Shown: one piece after another, positions 18,229 through 28,297 of the stretch
How positions within the stretch are numbered: position 1 is the first letter of the stretch
Layout: each line of letters opens with the position of its first letter
Origin: Flaccisagitta enflata
Lineage: Eukaryota; Chaetognatha; Sagittoidea; Aphragmophora
DNA length: 64,000 bases
NCBI GenBank assembly: GCA_965153355.1
Contig: OZ231128.1
Location: forward strand, 45,198,001-45,262,000
Reading direction: 5' to 3'
Program-made: the position numbers and the translations under genes
The notes under the pieces: model-generated
The model's database searches: none
What the model was told of the DNA's origin: nothing
What the model saw: the letters and a program-made list of their open reading frames with translations, nothing else

Positions 18229-20377
18229 CGTACGTACGAACGTGGCTGATTGGCAATTCTCGGTTGTTTTTGCATGTGCTTGCACGACGCTTTTTTAGTT
18301 GCGGACATGCAACCGTATAAAGTGGCTGTGTCCGTCCGTCGGTTAATTGGTAATGGTCAAGTCAAAAAGTGGAAAAAACGGATGGTGGTTGGACGCCTTT
18401 GCCCACCCGTTCTCAAGGATATTGTGACCCCGCGTCACTTGTTTGTTTCTGTTCAGGATTTCGAATGAAACGCAAGCAGAAGAACAAAAGTGCTTCGTCG
18501 GAAGAAGATTATTTCGAGGCCAACAGCTTCGCCACCAGCTGCTTCACGCAGTTCAGAATTCTTTTTGTCCGCACCTTTATGACGATATTGAGGTATGGTC
18601 GAATCATTGAAGTTTTTAGTTATTCCATTTCTTTCACCTCATCAAAATAACCAAAGGATTGACATGTGTAAGTCCTTCGGTGTCTCTAAATGTGCGTCTG
18701 CCTATTCACGAGTCGGTTGGTCTAACAATTTGACTGTGATATTTACGATTGTTTTGTCCGTCAATAATGGATGGATAAAAAAGTCATGATTTATGCCCAC
18801 AAGCACTAGCTTGTCTAAAACGGAGGATAAAATCTCTCAAAAGGCTATCCAAATTCAAATGTGCAACTGCAACCTAAAATTGAAGTATCTATTTATTTAT
18901 TTATTTAATTATCTTCTTATAATCCACGAAGGGACACGACTTTGACTCGTCTTCGTCTTTGCGCTCATCTTGTGATCGGAGTTTTGATCGGACTTCTCTA
19001 CTTGGATATCGGAAATGAAGCCTCAAAAGTCTTCAACAACTCTGGTTGCATGTTTTTTTCGGTGCTCTTTCTCATGTTCACCGCCCTCATGCCCACCGTC
19101 ATGACGTTTCCTTTAGGTAAGTGTTACGCCACGCCAGTATCACTGTGACACTGACGAGGAGCCAATATGGGGCAAAAAAACGGTAAATCAAAACTGAAAA
19201 GATCAACACAGTAAGAAACAAAACGAGTAGGCCAATAAGGTGCGACGTGTGGATCGTCGAACGAATGCGTTACCGACAGACGGACCAACGGACACAGCCA
19301 GTTATAGAGGTGCTTTGTCGCACCTAAAAAGCGAAGTGTTCAAGCCAGAAAATTTTGTCTCAAGCGATTTATCACTGTACAAACCAAAGATCGCGTTACC
19401 CTTTTCACTGTCAACAATCCCGTCCCTCCCTTACCTTTAGAAATGGCGGTTTGCGTAAAGGAGCATCTCAACTATTGGTACAGTCTGAAGGCGTACTACT
19501 TGGCCAAGACCATGGCCGATATGCCATTTCAGATCGTGTTCCCGATATTGTACGGGACGATCGTGTATTGGATGACGGCGCAACCCAACGATTTCCTGCG
19601 TTTCGTCCTGTTTTTGACGCTCACCATTCAGACGTCGCTCGTTGCCCAATCATTGGGCTTGCTCATCGGGGCTGCCACGCCCATTCAGGTTTGGTCCATT
19701 TCGAATTTTCTATTGAATTTGTCACGCATTCTGACAGATACTACTCCAGATATTGTTACTTGTTTCCCCCTAAGTCACTTGTACCAAGAAGTAAATGTTG
19801 ATAGATTATATCGTGATCTTGTTGTCGGCCAGTTGAGCCATTACCCTTCAAACAGTGAAGGTAACTTAAGCACTTGGTCATTTTCTACTTTCACAGGTGG
19901 CGATATTCGTGGGGCCGATTACTACTTTGCCCATCCTCTTGTTTTCTGGATTCTTCGTCAGTTTGGATTCAATTCCATCTTATTTGCAGTGGCTTTCGTA
20001 TATTTCCTACGTTCGCTACTCTTTCGAAGGTATGCATCGCGCTTCCACTAGATTATTGTTACCTAAGGTTTACCTGAAATTTCCACCCAGCGTCATCAGT
20101 CGATATATCAATTCATTTATCCGTCTAATCATGCCATCTACCTTATCACGCAGGTTGCCTTTTGTCGATATATGGGTACAACAGACCGATGCTCGATTGC
20201 GACGCCAGCGGAGACTCGAAAAAATGCATTTACAAAAAATCCGCCGACTTTTTGGCCGATATGGACGTCGAGGGTGCCAGGTTTTGGGTCGATTTTCTCG
20301 TTTTGACGGCAATGTTCATTATTCTGAGGGTCATCGCCTATTTTGTCCTTCGATGGAAAGTCAAGAGCGATCGATAA
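9569..20377 (+). CDS. ABCG4: ABCG1/ABCG4-type ABC half transporter, 13 exons, 751 aa
   Basis: Exons: 9569-9637, 9867-10050, 10744-10854, 11108-11239, 11338-11523, 15242-15513, 15930-16155, 16306-16455, 18457-18592, 18932-19116, 19441-19688, 19897-20029, 20154-20377. All phases agree and the last exon ends in TAA. The ATP-binding domain comes first: Walker A GPSGSGKS (107-114), the YIMQDD Q-loop region, signature LSGGQ (208-212), Walker B MFFDEP (229-234) and H-loop His265. A six-helix membrane domain follows from about residue 450, including [20 protein letters not shown] and [17 protein letters not shown], and the protein ends [12 protein letters not shown]. In animals this clade works as dimers exporting sterols across cell and endosomal membranes. 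[11 protein letters not shown] and [11 protein letters not shown] look closer to vertebrate ABCG4 than ABCG1; it may be co-orthologous to both. It is longer than human ABCG1 (678 aa) because of an acidic/Ala-Thr linker encoded at 15930-16455. The start of exon 2 could also be 9906. Confidence 0.93.
9655..9815 (-). mobile_element. Hairpin-headed element, minus orientation, in ABCG intron 1
   Basis: It reads from the tail ACAAGGCCAAGTAGGCCAA through a (CCGA/CCAA)n tract to the head TTTGTCGCACGTAAAAA. The head repeats a GTGCGAC near the tail in inverted form. The same subfamily recurs at 19215-19330. Confidence 0.5.
10445..10670 (+). repeat. Dispersed repeat shared with 52545-52820
   Basis: Blocks ATTCATGATCATTT, AAAATGCTTC, TTTTCTTTTT and CAGTAAARCCTATTTCAAAT occur in the same order and spacing here and in a UBE4B intron. 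It is a decayed interspersed repeat of unknown class lying just upstream of ABCG exon 3. Confidence 0.55.
11745..12560. repeat. Decayed inverted-repeat element in ABCG intron 5
   Basis: The block AACTTTTAAACSGTTTRAGATACAGAC followed by GGGAYTGGTCTAGA occurs twice directly (about 12028 and 12230). It occurs once inverted (about 12495-12530). ACCACG-type ends with adjacent A runs lie near 11768 and 12370. Confidence 0.5.
12765..13530 (+). repeat. Hairpin head, TCTG run and 165-bp tandem satellite
   Basis: A palindrome at 12771-12799 (GTCCCCGACGA...TCGTCGGTGAC) leads into (TCTG)n. Three tandem copies of a unit of about 165 to 185 bp follow, starting near 12980, 13145 and 13318. Each contains GGCAATTTACATAGGTA, ACCATGTGAATTTTTTTTT and GCCCTGCAAAATTCGAATTA. 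The architecture matches the element at 59966-61272. Confidence 0.75.
13590..14270 (+). repeat. 22-bp minisatellite, about 30 copies, in ABCG intron 5
   Basis: Unit GCCATCATGGACTTCAAGGT plus AT repeats almost perfectly to about 13970, then with scattered substitutions to 14270. Since 22 is not a multiple of three, each frame has a 66-bp (22-codon) period and all three plus frames stay open. Each unit holds AAGGTATG, which resembles a splice donor. I read it as non-coding. Confidence 0.95.
14271..14393. repeat. Interrupted poly-T tract
   Basis: T runs of 10 to 23 bases separated by GAAA or AAA directly follow the 22-bp minisatellite. Confidence 0.9.
14470..14737 (+). repeat. CCTTTGATT...ATATACAGGCCTG repeat, copy 1
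   Basis: It shares ordered blocks with 23495-23726 and 59790-61368: CAATAAAACCGGGT, GTTACTGCCAAAAGTTATAT, CCAAACCCTTTGATTATT, a C run then a G run, and GAATACGGAACAATATACAG. Confidence 0.7.
14866..15213 (+). mobile_element. Hairpin-headed element with an AACATTTTTT core, ABCG intron 5
   Basis: The head TAGTCGCGTGCACGCGACTC is followed by a GTCGGT/GTCAGT microsatellite. About 220 bp of degenerate (TTTTTAACAT)n core follow, then the tail CGCACGCGACTGTTGC...TTGGGCTTG. It ends about 30 bases before ABCG exon 6. Confidence 0.7.
16560..18135. repeat. 16-bp purine minisatellite, about 1.2 kb, in ABCG intron 8
   Basis: Irregular GGAAA/GAAA runs to about 16907 give way to a 16-bp unit GGGAAAGAAGGAAAGT repeated about 75 times, with variants in which AAGG becomes AGGG. 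The strand is almost pure purine apart from one T per unit. Confidence 0.96.
18150..18223. repeat. GT microsatellite
   Basis: About 36 copies of GT directly after the purine minisatellite, ending in GCGCGCACGTACGTACG. Confidence 0.95.
18294..18450 (+). mobile_element. Hairpin-headed element before ABCG exon 9
   Basis: The head TAGTTGCGGACATGCAACCG and GTCCGTCCGTCGG are followed by a tail with TGCCCACCCGT. The acceptor of the exon at 18457 lies within about 10 bases of its end, so the element supplies much of the 3' splice-site region. Confidence 0.55.
19215..19330 (-). mobile_element. Hairpin-headed element, minus orientation, ABCG intron 10
   Basis: AACGAGTAGGCCAATAAGGTG...CCGACAGACGGACCAACGG...TTATAGAGGTGCTTTGTCGCACCTAAAAA. 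This is the GTGCGAC-headed subfamily also seen at 9655-9815. Confidence 0.55.
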
Positions 20378-20566
20378 GGTTTAATTGTGCGTAAAATGTG
20401 TGGATCATTTTATAGAAGGGGGGGGGTGGGGAGGGATTTGCTAAGAGGAACGTGGGCATCGGCTAATAAGGCTATCAGTATGATTCTTTTGGCACTGAAG
20501 AAATGGTATCTCTTAATCTGTTTTGAGTGCCAAGAAGTGTTGAAATCAGATTTTGCTAGAATCTGC

Positions 20567-20569
<3 letters not shown>

Positions 20570-20630
<61 letters not shown>
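20570..20630. repeat. CT microsatellite after ABCG
   Basis: About 30 copies of CT some 190 bases after the ABCG stop codon. The region from 20631 to 21690 holds no convincing exon. Confidence 0.93.
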
Positions 20631-20634
<4 letters not shown>

Positions 20635-21699
20635 GATTTATGCCTTGGACTTGGATAGTCATGATAGCGAAAACGCACTAAAATGTAGATAAATAATCAT
20701 GTGCCTAGCATGACTGCATGGTATTAAGCAGCAAGAAGATATGGTTCAAATGAAAAATTGTTTTCCTGAAGAAACCAGGGAGACTACCCGCACATTTTCT
20801 CCTGAAAATAAGAACTCTTGTCGGAAGATCAAATCTTGGAGGGCTGAAAAAGAAAACTTATTCTGTTTGTAACCTCCGTGTCCTAACCTTGTTTTTCCTA
20901 AGTAAACCTACGATACACCAATTACCAAGTTGCATCATTAAGCCATTATTTGGTCGCCTTAACATTCTTGAGGTCACCTACCCTTTTGTTCCTAATTGCC
21001 TTACAACTCGTCTCACCAATGCACGTAAGAGGTTGTCACTAGTGACGTCTTTGTTTATTCAACGGAAAGGCTAGCATTCGGAAAGTGAGCTGGATGGGCT
21101 TTGGATGGGTCTCTCATACTGTTGCCACATCCCTTTGCTTGCTTCTTCCTTAATAATTTCCCTACCGAGAATGTGGTGGCTAAGAAATAACAATAATACG
21201 CTTTTCACCTATATCAATCAAATGTAAGTTGCATCCATCGACTTTCATGATTTTATTTTTTGGCCGTCTTCACTCATTTTAAAACGTGACGTGGTCGGTT
21301 AAATTTTCTGGCTAAGCTAGTCCCACGTTCTTATCAAGTATCGACGTTCACTAAGTGTGTGACCTTCATATCATCTCTCGACGTTTGTTCGTTCTCTTGT
21401 TTCATTGTTACAACCTCAATTTTGTTCCAAAATTACTTTCAAGTGATATTTATTGTGATTTATATAATTGTGTATACAACCATGACTTCTAAATGTCCTG
21501 ACATTTATTGATAATGAGATAGTTCTACCCCCCCAAAAAAAAACTTTTAGCAAGTTATCTCCCTTTGTGTTATTGAAAAAGACAACCATATGAATTCGAA
21601 AAATATTATTGAATCCTATGAACAAATTTGGTACATGGACAATTGTAGGACATAATGATAGGACAAAATGATAGGACAAAATGATAGCAGCCCAAAGGC

Positions 21700-22103
21700 A
21701 GTAAGTGGTCAGCGGTACCCGTGCCCTGCTTGAGTAGTGTGTGATTGAAGTTCAGCAGCGATCCTGAAGGGGATGAAGTCCTGTAGAACTCAGGGGTAAT
21801 CTGTCCGTCCGTCCGTCTGTCCCCCCCACCCTATTCTCAGGGCTTTGTCTCCTTTGGGCCAGTTTGCTTAAATTTGGGCCATTATACTTGGATTTGGGCC
21901 ATTTTGTTTAGATTTGGGCCATATTGCTTGGATTTGGGCTTTTTGGCAGAATTTGGGTCTAAATAGGCCCCAAAGGAGATAAGCCCTGAAGATGGGGAGG
22001 GGGGGGATGGATGTACAGACGTACAAATGTATGTACGTAAGGATGGACAGATTCCCCCTGTGTTCTACAGGACTTTCTCCCCTTCGAGGCCGCTGCCCAA
22101 AAG
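21700..22103 (-). mobile_element. GGGCAGCGG-capped minisatellite element, copy C
   Basis: The left end GTGGTCAGCGGTACCCGTGC and GGGGATGAAGTCCTGTAGAAC pair in inverted orientation with GTTCTACAGGACTTTCTCC...GGCCGCTGCCCAAAA. The core holds a roughly 20-bp tandem unit ATTTGGGCCATTTTGCTTGG. Confidence 0.75.
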
Positions 22104-22599
22104 TTAGGATCGGTTTCAACTTGAGATGCAATAGATGCTAATGGTAGAGAATGGCGGCGATGATAAACATGGCAGATTGAGGGATATGGTACACTAGGAA
22201 CTTTATAAATAGATTAAAGCCGCATGAAATAAACTACATGGATAATAGCAATAGAAAGTACTGGAAAAAAAGGAGGAATCATGACACTTTGATTGTGCAA
22301 CGCTCCGCGAGAAGATGTGAGAAGACGCATTAATGTTTTTGTTTCTTACGATGTCCTCACACACGCTCTCGATCTCATTGCCGAATTTGGCTTCTTCTGC
22401 GTCTGCCTTGTCTCGTGTCCCCTCTTCCCAGATCAGGCCCAGTGTCCATGTCCATATGTCCGTTCCCAGGACTGAAGACGCATACAAGTACAGTCATTCT
22501 CGTGATCAGCCGATTTTGTTTTGATTTGCAGCCGGGTAGTACGCTACAACCAACTTTTGTCGCGCCGGTTATCTGAATAGGATTTGGAGTGAAATGACG

Positions 22600-22975
22600 C
22601 TTACCCTACTGTATATTGGAAGCAAAGAAGACCTAGACTGGAGGATAGATATTGAGTTTAAATTTGCCATGTGATGTTTATTGGATAATTGTTTTAGCTA
22701 CCTTTAATGATAAAAAAAGGTTTAACTTCACATCAAGGCTATCATTATGATTTGCAAATTTTTTTTTTGATAAAATGTTTGTTGTTTTTCTTTCTTTTTT
22801 CTTCATTCTTATTTTTTGTTTTTCATAAATTTCTCTTTGAGAGAAGCAAACATGTTTGTTTAAAATATCAACTTTTAATCACGTAAGATCGCAAATGTTT
22901 TATCAATTGATAAAAATTAAAGTTGTAAAAATATATCCTCCAGTCTAGGTTGTCTTTGCTCCCAACGTACTGTAG
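22600..22975. repeat. Inverted-repeat element, about 375 bp
   Basis: TACTGTATATTGGAAGCAAAG..GACCTAGACTGGAGGATA at the left is matched, reversed, by TATCCTCCAGTCTAGG..GTCTTTGCTCCCAACGTACTGTA at the right. The interior is AT-rich. It looks like a MITE. Confidence 0.65.
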
Positions 22976-23399
22976 GAATTGTCTGACTTAAGCTAGCGTA
23001 AAGCGTATAGATAAGAATTGACAAAGTTTATGCTCAGTTGTTTCCAAACATTCTTGCTATACTGTCTTTCGCTAAAGGTGATGATTGCGTATTTTCACTT
23101 CCGTGCTCGCTGTCTGTTGGTCTGTCTGTCAAATTGTTAGTTGCTCTAAGATATTGTTTTTCTCCCGGAAAGATGTGGTTTCTGCATCGCTGTCCCTGCA
23201 CAAATGTTTCATAAGCCTTATTGATATACCCCGGCCTACTCGCAACTGAAAGCTAGTTGTGCCGTGATGGATAACCAAGTCGCGTGCGGTTGGGCAGGGG
23301 CTGAGGCAGCAATGAAAAATGTAGTGATGCAAAAATTGCCAGTAAATACTAAACAAGGCCAACATCTTACAGTCGCGTGCGGTTGTTAAGACCAAAAGT

Positions 23400-23804
23400 C
23401 AAAAGACCAAAACATTAAAAGAGTAAAAGACTGAAAGACTAAAAGACTAAAAGACTAAAAGTAGAGACCGGACACGTCGCATTACCAAATCAATGTTTTT
23501 CTACCCCATATACCACTAAAACTGGGTGTTTAAGGTTTAAATAGTGTTAAATTGTGTTTAACTTATCATGTTTTATGATTTTTTACTGCCAAAAGTTATA
23601 TTTTCCCGAAGTTTTCTTTTTTCTCTCTTTTTTCCTCCCTCCTTTTCCTTCCCTTTCTCCAAACCCTTTGATTATTTTCCCCCCCCCCACCGGGGGGGGG
23701 GAATACGGAACAATATACAGGCCTGCCAAAAGACCAAAACATTAAAAGAGTAAAAGACTGAAAGACTAAAAGACTAAAAGACTAAAAGTAGAGACCGGAC
23801 ACGT
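23400..23804. repeat. Perfect 78-bp direct repeats flanking a dispersed repeat (copy 2)
   Basis: Positions 23400-23477 and 23727-23804 are identical over 78 bases, from CAAAAGACCAAAACATT to GACCGGACACGT. Between them lies copy 2 of the CCTTTGATT...ATATACAGGCCTG family (23495-23726). The repeat unit itself contains (AAAAGACT)n. Confidence 0.9.
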
Positions 23805-24479
23805 AACTGTTCAAAACCTTGTGATCTATCGTTGAAAAATGTCTAATTTGTGCGTAAAAATGAGTTTGATATACTTAAGATAAATGGTGAAAACATGGTT
23901 AAAAGCTTTATATATGCTCACATGGGCAGATATACGTCAAAACACACCTGAGACAATCAAGCAACATTGAAAAAAACGAGAAAAAACAAGAAACGGAATC
24001 CTGAGAAAATGCTGAAAAAACTAATAACTTTGAATGAATAGAAGGGAGTCTCAAAATTCTTCCATACACGCGATTCACACATATGTGATAGAGTAGACTT
24101 AATACTGTTGAAAACTGTTTTCAAAAAATATTTTCTGCAATGCGCACCCCTTCTCCCGATCGCATCTTTCCACAGCATATTTAAATGAAAACTACTGAGC
24201 AAGACAACTTTGGTCGAAGGAAGAAAGTAGAAAGGAACGATTATTTTAACTCAAATTCCGTTTAGTTATCATTGTCTGGTTTGTATAGAGATTATTCCCG
24301 GTCAATATTTCATTAAAGATATACTTTTAAAAATATCTTATCAGGCTTATTTTATCAATATTATCCAAAAAAGTGAGATAGAATTTTTAGGTATCCCTTG
24401 CTACTAAAAGACCTGAAATAACTTGAAATGACTTGAAATGACTTGAGATAGCTTAAATTGACTTAAAAAGACAAAAAAA

Positions 24480-24616
24480 GCTAGGTGTGACCGACCGAGG
24501 GACAGATGGATCGACGGACAGAGCAGGTCATAGATTTGTGCACGTGACTAAAAAGTGTTACCGACCTACGGACTGACCAACTGATATAGTAGGTCACAGA
24601 GTCGCGTGCCAGCGAC
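24480..24616 (-). mobile_element. Two hairpin-headed element remnants
   Basis: GTGACCGACCGAGGGACAGA...GGTCATAGATTTGTGCACGTGACTAAAAA is followed at once by GTTACCGACCTACGG...GGTCACAGAGTCGCGTGCCAGCGACTAAA. These are two head modules in tandem, close to the 3' end of the minus-strand secreted-protein gene. Confidence 0.55.
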
Positions 24617-24704
24617 TAAAGACTTTCCTTAAATTACGACTGGCCTCGGTCCTTCCTGCACATGATTCTTATTGACCAAAAGAAAAATCAGTAAACTTTT
24701 CAAC

Positions 24705-27063
24705 TTAACATACCAACGGCATTGCAACAGTCATGTCCTCCTTCCACCTTGTCGCCATTATGGTTTTCAAGTCTTGCCATTGCGTGGACCATGGATCTCC
24801 TGGCGTTGTCTTGGCGTAACCGAGTAAACCATTTGGCAGACTCTTAGTTTTCAGATAATACTTTAGATGCTGTCCAAATTCGGTTATATAGTTCCATTCC
24901 CACGCGAATGTATTGGATCCAACCATTTCGCAAGAAGCCTCTAATCCCGCGGCATTCTCTAGATTGTAGGTCTCGTCCCAAACCTAAAGACGCAATGGCA
25001 TGAGTATATTGCTTAGCACAGCTGTCTCTCTGAGACAATTTATCACTTATGGACACGCATGCGGTTCTCATTTTGCTCACTCACTCATTAATGAGAAAAA
25101 TAAGTTTTTATTTGGGTTTGCCAGAAAAAGACACAGTAGATCTTGTCTAGACTTGAGATGTCGGGGGCAAGGGTAATGGGAAGAATAAAAAATCTCGGGA
25201 TCAAGTCAAAATTCTGGGATTTTACCGTCCATCCTATACTATACCAATTTTGACCCCCAGGAATCCAAATCTGCAGCCAAAAATGGTCCCAGGTCAATAT
25301 TTTCATCGACTACGGCTACATTTCTTAGGTCATATTGCCATATAAGGTCAAATTTTCAAAATTGGAAATTCATCCATCTGATTGCAGATTCAAAATCCTT
25401 GATTAGAACATAGTCAAAATTAACATTATTGACCAAAATAAGTCAAATTTAGACAAAAGAGCAATTTTACTCTATTTTGGCTGGTTGACGCTAATTTTGA
25501 CTATGTTCCACTCAAAATTAAAAAAAAAGAAAGACACTTTCTTATCATAGTTTTTTCCAAGGATTTTTAATCTGCAATCAGATTGACAAATTTCCTATTT
25601 TGAAAATTTGACCTTATATAGTATTTTGACCTGAGAAATGTAGCCGTAGTCGATCGAAATATTGACCTGAGACCATTTTTGACTGCAAATTCGGATTCCT
25701 GGGGTCAAAATTGGTCTAGTACAGGATGGACAGTAAAATCCCAAAATTTTGACTTGATTCTGAGATCTTTTAATGGGAAGAATATGAAGTGAGATGACTG
25801 ATATTGAAAATTTGAACTAAGAAGAAAATCATTTATTCTCCATGATAGTTCGTTGCAATGGAAATACATTTCCATGTATTCCTGCTAAAATATCGATATT
25901 TTAAGTGAGTTTTTCAGGGAACATTCTTTGAAATCAAATTCGCTACAACTTTCCCACAACATGTTTTGTAAAAATATCGCTTGTTTGGCCATTGCTGGGG
26001 AGTGTATCCATATGTGACAACTAGGGGTGTTCCAAGGGTGATTTTTATCCTTGTACAAATGTAAGCCGAGGTTTATTTACCCTTGTTTGAATGTAAGCCG
26101 AATGTGCTTATTTTTTATATGATTGGTGGAACAATATCCTTCACTAAACCGTAACTGAAATAAATGGACGAGGGCCTTGTGAACCTTCACTGACTAGGTT
26201 TTATGCGCATCACTCACACATTTACACACATACGCACACATATGTCACTGACGCGTTTTACGCAGCGGCGACACGGCGGCAGCGCAGCGGCGACGCAGCG
26301 GCGACACGGCGGCAGCGCAGCGGCGACGCAGCGGGAAATACGTCCTAACATTTATACTTCTGTGTACCAACGTTTTCCCAGATTTAAAGATGCTGTTTTT
26401 AGTTGCGTGACTACATCTCTACACCCTGCTTTGTCCGTCCGTCACACTTTTGCTCAAATCAAATTATTTCTTTTTGTCATGTTATACTAGGTCATTCCAA
26501 GTCATAGTCAGTTTAGTTAATTTTGTCATTTTAGTAAATTTTGTAATTTATGTCAATTTACGTAATAAGGTCATTCCCGGTCAATCTAAGTGCTTCTTAC
26601 TTTAGGGTCATTTTATGTTGTCTTGAGGCTTTTTTCGTCATTTTTAGATGCGTCCTCGCATCTCTCTAATAGGCTGTCTGTTGGTACATTGGTTGAAAAC
26701 GCATTCATTCAAAATATCTTATCATAAATAAGCTAAATCAACACCTCAGAAAATGGCTGATTTTCACCCTAACAAAGCCGTATACACGACTACCAAAGTT
26801 GCGTGCGAGTGGGAAGGGGTGATGATTAAAAAGGCTAACCAAGCATTTGGGAAGAGCGGTTGTGCATGTCCGTGTGATAGTAGCTATTTAAGCTGAAGGT
26901 AGGGGTGCTAGCGATTTTGACTGCCCCTCTCACTGTAATGTCATTATGTTTTTGGTGGATATTCCATTGCTCAATCAGTTAAATCATCCGTTGGACACTC
27001 CATTGGACGTTTTTTCACCTAAGATTATTTTTTACTGACAGAAATTCTTGCTCGATGTGTCCA

Positions 27064-27108
<45 letters not shown>

Positions 27109-27778
27109 ATCGGCAGAATAACATTTTTGTCCGCAATGGTTCCTGTTAAAATCAGCAAACTCAACTTGATTGAAGTAACAAAACCTTCAGAAGTATACTT
27201 TGGCATTTAGCTAAAACATTTGTACAATCCGAAATAAGGGCCGAAACAAGAACATTTGTTGTTGTTTGCCCTCCAAGCCGAGCCCTTGGAACAACCCTAG
27301 TGACAACCCCTAACAACCGCTAAACAAGTGACATTTTTACAGAATATACTGTCGAAATGTTGTAGCAAATTTAAATTTAAGAGTTGTTCTCTCAACAAAT
27401 TTCTCAAAATATTGATATTTTAGCAATAATACAGAGGAATGTGTTTCCATGGCAACCAGTTATCAAAGTTTGTTTTAAATAAAGCTATCTTGATTTCATT
27501 TGTTTTGATATAATGCTTGCCCCCATTATCTCAAGTCTAGATGAGATCTACTGTATGTGAATTGACTTCAAAGCAATATTTGAGCAGTCACCAGTATTAG
27601 TACTTACCAATTTCGGACCATATGGGTCCTCGTCAGCCTTACAAAGATTGAGAAAATCTAGAAGTCGTTCTTGATCGTGAGGGTAAAGTCGGAAACCTTT
27701 GGACTCGGCCAATTCGATTTGCATCAGTACAAACAGGGTGGCAATTCCGCCTACAATGCTTGCGCCCAACGATTTCAT
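24705..27778 (-). CDS. Small secreted protein of unknown function, two exons seen, 149 aa
   Basis: Read on the minus strand, exon 1 (27778 down to 27608) starts at ATG and encodes 57 residues. It opens with a signal-peptide-like segment: MKSL, a hydrophobic stretch to about residue 22, then ELAESKG. It ends at a good donor (GTAAGTA). Exon 2 (24983 down to 24714) follows a TTTAG acceptor in the same phase and is rich in Trp, Tyr and acidic residues (VWDETYNLENAAG, FAWEWNYITEF, RWKEDMTVAMPL). At its end the sequence either reads two more codons to TAA (24705-24707) or splices at a GTATGT donor, so the C-terminus is uncertain. I do not recognise the family. The 2.6-kb intron holds two foldback elements. 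The model rests on splice sites, phase continuity and the signal peptide; no downstream exon was found between 20.4 and 24.7 kb. Confidence 0.55.
25150..25785. mobile_element. Foldback element, about 640 bp, in the secreted-protein intron
   Basis: The left arm contains GATTTTACCGTCCATCCTA, GACCCCCAGGAATCC, GACTACGGCTACATTTCT and TGATTGCAGATT. The same blocks return reversed in the right arm (AATCTGCAATCA, GTAGCCGTAGTC, GGATTCCTGGGGTC, AGGATGGACAGTAAAATC). A single related arm occurs at about 45720-45945. Confidence 0.75.
25850..27470. repeat. Large inverted repeat with about 190-bp arms
   Basis: Left arm 25850-26045 and right arm 27275-27470 are diverged reverse complements, sharing CTAGGGGTGTTCC/GGAACAACCCTAG and AATATCGATATTTTA/AAAATATTGATATTTTAGC. 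The loop carries a GC-rich minisatellite (26262-26335, unit with CAGCGGCGACACGGCGG), hairpin-headed fragments (26396, 26640, 26770) and a (CT)n run at 27065-27107. Confidence 0.65.
26113..26215 (+). repeat. Dispersed 100-bp repeat shared with 53908-54010
   Basis: GTGGAACAATATCC, CTGAAATAAATGGA, GAGGGCCTTGTGAACC and TCACTGACTAG occur in the same order in UBE4B intron 5. The class is unknown. Confidence 0.6.
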
Positions 27779-27837
27779 TGTTTGTGACGGAGGTTGAGAT
27801 CTTTGCGTTTTACGTCTTTTTTTTGATGATGGTCCTC

Positions 27838-27960
27838 AACTGAGGAAGAGAAAAACAAGGCTGTATACACGGCTACCAAAGTCAACTGAGGAAGAGAATA
27901 ACAAGGCTGTATACACGGCTACCAAAGTCGCGTACGGGTGGGCAGGGGGCATATTTGGGA
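27838..27960 (-). repeat. Tandem duplication of a hairpin-element tail
   Basis: A unit of about 46 bases, CAACTGAGGAAGAGAA followed by ACAAGGCTGTATACACGGCTACCAAAGT, occurs twice in a row. The second copy continues into CGCGTACGGGTGGGCAGGGG. It lies just upstream of the secreted-protein start codon. Confidence 0.75.
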
Positions 27961-28243
27961 CTTTCGTTCATCCTGCCTGAAGAAGTGGATGAGAGGTTAT
28001 AGAGGGTAAGGCCTTGCGGGTTTGGCCGTGAGAAGGCCGAGGCTTGGTTTTGAGACCAAATCCGAAATTCGGTTTTGCCTTCAGGCCCGACTTTGTTTTA
28101 TGAGGACATTTTGTCTTTTATATCATTCTTATAATCTCACTTATCAAATTATTTTTGTATTTTTTTCTCACCTTTTTAATAATATTATGTGTGTGTATGT
28201 GTGTATGTATGAATGTGTGTGTTTTTGTATGTGTGTGTGTGTG

Positions 28244-28244
<1 letters not shown>

Positions 28245-28292
<48 letters not shown>
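28245..28292. repeat. CT microsatellite
   Basis: TGTGTG then (TC)n in AT-rich intergenic sequence upstream of the minus-strand gene. Confidence 0.9.

Positions 28293-28297
<5 letters not shown>

Noticed and set aside
16381-18308. 460- to 634-residue ORFs across the purine minisatellite
   Set aside because: Low-complexity translations on both strands of a simple tandem repeat.
22203-22487. Minus-strand ORF as a further exon of the secreted-protein gene
   Set aside because: After its only plausible acceptor the open frame needs a phase-1 donor, while the exon at 24714 ends in phase 0. In phase 0 it reaches a stop after 12 codons.
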